DNA of 64,000 nt from an uncultured Saprospiraceae bacterium (GTDB lineage Bacteria; Bacteroidota; Bacteroidia; Chitinophagales; Saprospiraceae): NCBI GenBank assembly GCA_937139495.1, contig CAKZQC010000026.1:327984-391983 (forward strand), written 5' to 3'. Below are positions 60,509 through 64,000 of the stretch, in pieces. The translations under genes were made by a program, and so were the position numbers. Each line of letters starts with the position of its first letter. Position 1 is the stretch's first letter. The notes under the pieces are model-generated. The model had not been told where the DNA came from. It ran no database searches and saw nothing but the letters and a program-made list of their open reading frames with translations.

Positions 60509-63058
60509 ATGCAACAGAAAAAAATACTTAGACTCGGTTTTGTAATGGGTGGCGGTGTATCGCTCGGTACTTTTTCGGGTGCAGCACTCTCCGAAGCCAT
60601 TAAGCAACAATTGGTATATGGTCAGTACGATACAGGTATCAAGGATAAAGATGGTAAGGCAATCTACAAGGTTTATGATGAAGTTGAGCTCGATGTATTT
60701 AGTGGCTCTAGTGCGGGTGCCATTTCCTTGGCGGTAATGATTCGGGTACTGTGCAGCCCTAGAGACAATTACCAGTTTTTGGGTTACCACAGCTATCAAG
60801 AAATGCGTACGACATTGGAAGAGAAGCTAACCGTGCAGTTTGCTGATAAAATGACCGACGTAAAAGTCAATTACCCCCAAAAGTACGAACAACTTTTGGC
60901 GGCTCAAACGGTACAGGATTTTCAAGAACAAATTTGGGCAAAAGAAGTCGATATTGAACGTTTTTTGGGAGTAGGAGCATACACCAAAGATTTGAGAAGC
61001 AATGACAGCTTTATGGATCGAGGTATTATTGACGAATTGGGCAAAAAGATATTCCAATTTGGAGCGACTACTACAGAGCCGCTTGCCAATAAAACCCTGC
61101 TTAGCAATCGAGTACTTTTTGCGTGTACATTGGCAAATCTCAGCCACACGTTGCGTAGCAGCAAAAAAAAGACACCCAACAATAAGAAAAACTCGCTACT
61201 CAAAGCACTCAACGATAGTTCTGTGGATAGAATCCACAGCGAGCTGCGTGTTTTTGACCTCAATTTTGGTCAAATAGAAGCCAGCCATGGGCGATATTAT
61301 CCACTGAAGTGGGTGCAATGCCATCAAGGAGCTGCTGCACAAATGGAGCAGCAAGATAGCCATGGCAACACCTACCAAAAAACAATTCATAACCTAGCCG
61401 ATAATGACACTTGGCGAACGATTACGGCTACGGCAATTGCCTCTGGAGCTTTTCCATTTGCTTTTGAGCCCGTCGTGCTCAATCGCCACAGGCACGAGTT
61501 TGGAGCGGATTGGGCAGCCGAACTAAAAGATAAACAAAGTCATGCGTTTACGTACATAGATGGCGGTATTTTCAATAATGAACCCATCAAAGATGCGATG
61601 CAATTGGCGTCCTACTTGGACAATATACCAACCGAGCAGGATTTTGATCGCCAACTGATATTTGTAGATCCGAATGTGACGGAACTCGAAAATCAATTTC
61701 GGATTACGGCACACGAACAACTGACGATTGGGCGTTCGGTGTTCTCAGGACAATCAAAAGTCACTCAAAAGCCAACTTTGCTCAAACTGGCAAGCAAACT
61801 ATCGCACGTGCTGAGTGCCTTGCTCAACGAAGCACAAAGTGTAGAAGTAGGTCGAGTAGCTACCGTAGTGGAGCAGTTTGAGCGTCGGAAACACCTCCGA
61901 AAATTATTTCGCTCTACGATTAGTGCCGTTCCAGCAGATGCTGAAATTATCGCTACCAGAGAGCAGATACAACAAGCATTGGAAGCGAAGCGTAATGAAC
62001 TACAATTGCCAGAAAATAGCTTGCAAATTCAGCACGAATTTATTCGAATATGTAAGGAGGAAAACGAATTTTTGGCAACAAAAATACCACTAGAAGACGA
62101 GCGTGCATTGGTAGATCAAATCAATGAGTTTGTTTATATTCCCAACCCTAGCACGGTAGCCAAGGCACAGACGTGGGTTTTTGTGATGACGTGTTTGTCT
62201 TTGGATATAGCGATGGATCTAATTGCCAAACAGAGTAGTAGCACGCTGATACCGATTGCGCCCTTTGATTTTTATAGTACCGACGATGATTATACGCTGT
62301 TGCAATTACCAGGAGGAAGTATGGCAGGTTTTGCGGGTTTTGCTTCGCATGAAGCAAGTGCCTACGAGGTTAGTTATGGCAAGTATTGTGCGGCTCGTAT
62401 TCTGCAAGAATTGCAGTTGACGAGTGTCGCTAATCAAGCATTGCCTTGTCCGTCGCCATTCGATTATAAGTTGTTTGATACGGGGCTCAAGGAGAATTTG
62501 AAGAATGCCATCGTCAAGCGAATCAAAGAAATGTTGCCAAGTAGTGTAGCGACTGTTATGCCGTTTTTGGAAGGCTATCTGAGTGATAATATTCAACAAT
62601 TAGTCGAAAAAAATATTGTTGATAGCACGCCAACCAGCTCGTTTGAGTTTAGGATACAAGTGCTGAACGATGTGCTTATTTTGCGTGGGTTCTATGCCGA
62701 TGGCAAACACCACAGCAAGAAAAATATACAACCGATATACATAGAAGGTGAATACTTTTTGGTGACTAAATTGCTATTTGATTTTGTCAGAAATGAGTGG
62801 ATTGGTGACCACACCAACTTTATGCAAAATTTGTATATCGACAAAGAAAAATTGTTTGAAGATATGCCTCGTTTGAGCCTCGAATTGCCTGCCATGTCCA
62901 CTCAAAACGAAGCTTATTTGTGTCCTAATCCAGTTTTTAGACTCGATGCTAGAGGCAGTTTGAGCGTAGGAGATTATAGCGAATTGACGGCTCGAAATTG
63001 GGAGTATTTGTCCGACGTCAAGCCATTGGATAAACACCTTTGGGATACTAAATTGTAG
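60509..63058 (+). CDS. Patatin-like phospholipase
   Basis: This 849-residue protein has a patatin catalytic domain that is expected to hydrolyse acyl esters of phospholipids with a Ser-Asp dyad. The oxyanion hole is GGGVSLGTFSGAAL (residues 14-27), the nucleophile is Ser68 in GSSAG, and the Asp is Asp351 in YIDGGIFNNEP. The spacing between Ser and Asp (about 280 residues) is larger than in plain patatins of 250-300 residues, due to inserted helical segments. The last about 450 residues are a poorly characterised C-terminal domain. There is no signal peptide, so it is cytoplasmic or membrane-associated. A strong terminator follows. Confidence 0.9.
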   Translation: MQQKKILRLGFVMGGGVSLGTFSGAALSEAIKQQLVYGQYDTGIKDKDGKAIYKVYDEVELDVFSGSSAGAISLAVMIRVLCSPRDNYQFLGYHSYQEMRTTLEEKLTVQFADKMTDVKVNYPQKYEQLLAAQTVQDFQEQIWAKEVDIERFLGVGAYTKDLRSNDSFMDRGIIDELGKKIFQFGATTTEPLANKTLLSNRVLFACTLANLSHTLRSSKKKTPNNKKNSLLKALNDSSVDRIHSELRVFDLNFGQIEASHGRYYPLKWVQCHQGAAAQMEQQDSHGNTYQKTIHNLADNDTWRTITATAIASGAFPFAFEPVVLNRHRHEFGADWAAELKDKQSHAFTYIDGGIFNNEPIKDAMQLASYLDNIPTEQDFDRQLIFVDPNVTELENQFRITAHEQLTIGRSVFSGQSKVTQKPTLLKLASKLSHVLSALLNEAQSVEVGRVATVVEQFERRKHLRKLFRSTISAVPADAEIIATREQIQQALEAKRNELQLPENSLQIQHEFIRICKEENEFLATKIPLEDERALVDQINEFVYIPNPSTVAKAQTWVFVMTCLSLDIAMDLIAKQSSSTLIPIAPFDFYSTDDDYTLLQLPGGSMAGFAGFASHEASAYEVSYGKYCAARILQELQLTSVANQALPCPSPFDYKLFDTGLKENLKNAIVKRIKEMLPSSVATVMPFLEGYLSDNIQQLVEKNIVDSTPTSSFEFRIQVLNDVLILRGFYADGKHHSKKNIQPIYIEGEYFLVTKLLFDFVRNEWIGDHTNFMQNLYIDKEKLFEDMPRLSLELPAMSTQNEAYLCPNPVFRLDARGSLSVGDYSELTARNWEYLSDVKPLDKHLWDTKL

Positions 63059-63091
63059 ATGATACGCTTGATCGTGCTACAAGTAAAAATA

Positions 63092-63124
63092 GGGAGGAAG
63101 TAATTTTTTAGATTACTTCCTCCC
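63092..63124. terminator. Bidirectional terminator between convergent genes
   Basis: A 13-bp perfect stem (63092-63104 with 63112-63124) with a 7-base loop is flanked by T-rich tails on both strands. Confidence 0.9.
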
Positions 63125-63157
63125 TTTGTAACAACCTCTATTAATTCGTACTACTGT

Positions 63158-64000
63158 CTATTTGCTCAATACTACTTTTTCGTTGATTAAACCCTTAGCG
63201 GTCTGCACTTTTAAGAAATAAATGCCATTCGTCAAATCACCCAAGTCAATTGCCTGCTCTTCGTTGAGTTGTGCCGATTGTACTACTTGTCCTGCAGTAT
63301 TGAAAATTTCCATTGCTCCTGTTATCGGGCGGTCTAGCTGTAGATAGCCTGTGGTGGGATTAGGAGAGATGGTTAGGTTTATTTTTTGCTGTTGCTCAAT
63401 TTTTGGCAAAGCAGTAATGGTTAGGTTTTCGTAATAGCGCATCGTATCTACTTGATTTTCATATATTTGTATTTCGATAGCTCCGTTACTTCCAAATAAA
63501 TCCAAATCTCCATCTCCGTCTATATCTACTAATTGTATGTGTTGAATTAGACCACTATTTCTGAGGTTATAGAAAGGGTTAGCTGGATCATTATGAGCTA
63601 ACTTAGTATCATATAGTGGATTCGCCGCACTTCCTTTGTTTTCATAAAAAAAATATTCACCTACTACTACATCCAAATCATTATCATTGTCTGCATCAAT
63701 GAACTGCATTGCATTATATTGAGGACGATAATTAATTAGAGTATCCTTAAAAGGATTATTCGATTCTAAATCAAAGTTAGCAACTAAGCTATCTCCATTA
63801 TTTTTAAAGTACAAAAATGTTTTATTTTGAGTTGGAGTAGCCCCTGTACTAACAAAGTAAAATAAATCCTGATCTCCATCAGCATCTAAGTCTATAAATG
63901 TACTTCCTTTAGTAATTTTATTTCCATAAGTCGCTCTAGGATACATTAAGTTTATGGTATCTAAAGCATTCATATTATTTGCTCTTTTGACAAATGCTGG
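63158..64000 (-). CDS. T9SS cargo with FG-GAP/VCBS-like calcium repeats (N-terminal part outside window)
   Basis: The frame is open through the window end, so the N-terminus is missing and 280 residues are seen. Several FG-GAP-type repeats carry calcium-loop motifs DLDADGDQD, DADNDNDLD and DIDGDGDLD, probably a beta-propeller. A type A T9SS C-terminal domain follows (ISPNPTTGYLQLDRP, IFNTAGQVVQSAQL, LTNGIYFLKVQ, EKVVLSK). The protein is secreted to the cell surface by the type IX system. The apparent ATG at 63973 is internal Met: the reading frame continues to base 64000 with PAFVKRANN. Confidence 0.9.
   Translation of the reverse strand, partial: PAFVKRANNMNALDTINLMYPRATYGNKITKGSTFIDLDADGDQDLFYFVSTGATPTQNKTFLYFKNNGDSLVANFDLESNNPFKDTLINYRPQYNAMQFIDADNDNDLDVVVGEYFFYENKGSAANPLYDTKLAHNDPANPFYNLRNSGLIQHIQLVDIDGDGDLDLFGSNGAIEIQIYENQVDTMRYYENLTITALPKIEQQQKINLTISPNPTTGYLQLDRPITGAMEIFNTAGQVVQSAQLNEEQAIDLGDLTNGIYFLKVQTAKGLINEKVVLSK

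Overview
The window comes from a moderately AT-rich member of the Bacteroidota, most likely from the Saprospiria/Chitinophagia side of the phylum, although the genus cannot be read from the sequence. The evidence is: four type IX secretion (T9SS) cargo proteins with type A or type B C-terminal domains; a PorP/SprF outer-membrane partner; a giant SprB-repeat adhesin; many lipoproteins with a Cys signal; LytS/LytTR signalling; few recognisable Shine-Dalgarno sites; several TTG/GTG starts; and promoters of the Bacteroidota type (TTTG, about 19-21 bases, TAnnTTTG).

Layout. 1-8900: end of rimO, a small membrane protein, a rhodanese lipoprotein divergent from rpiB, a lipocalin-like lipoprotein, a 1137-residue WG-repeat protein, a lipoprotein, a small membrane protein and a peroxiredoxin-like protein. 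8900-14300: a structured intergenic stretch with a possible miniature transposon, a tiny lipoprotein, an outer-membrane barrel, a secreted haem/copper monooxygenase-like T9SS cargo, and an FtsX/LolE permease with an unusual inserted membrane hairpin. 14600-23450: metK, a NUMOD4 protein with a dead HNH, ccmB, a YdjM-like membrane protein, a CotH-kinase T9SS cargo, a SpoU rRNA methylase and a cyclopropane synthase-like methyltransferase. 23650-30500: a LytS/LytTR two-component operon with a helical-repeat protein, a membrane protein divergent from rbfA-lolC/E, a small secreted protein and initiator tRNA. 30600-37100: a membrane kinase with its own palindromic operator-like site, a 730-bp tandem-repeat array, DUF547 and HD proteins, SanA and tpiA. 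37400-48300: the 3131-residue adhesin with 23 SprB repeats, PorP/SprF and tRNA-Met. 48400-64000: yqgE, an NhaC antiporter with a periplasmic extension, lipA, two tandem paralogues fused to or preceded by a copied lipA 5' end, an outer-membrane protein, a TonB receptor, a methyltransferase, an SH3-like lipoprotein, a patatin-like lipase and the end of another T9SS cargo.

How it fits together. Most of the window is chromosomal core (translation, SAM, lipoate, glycolysis, lipoprotein sorting) interleaved with envelope and secretion functions: T9SS cargo, PorP/SprF, lipoproteins, and Lol-type permeases that move lipoproteins. There is no prophage, integrase, CRISPR array or defence island.

The most unusual items are: the lipA 5'-end duplication that now supplies the start of a paralogue; the interleaved 58-bp / ~85-bp repeat array abutting a stop codon; a three-copy dispersed ~100-bp intergenic element; a short motif (TTAAAACAACTTC) recurring in intergenic regions; long perfect palindromes upstream of the kinase gene and tpiA; and the HNH protein that has lost its catalytic His and gained a helix-turn-helix tail.
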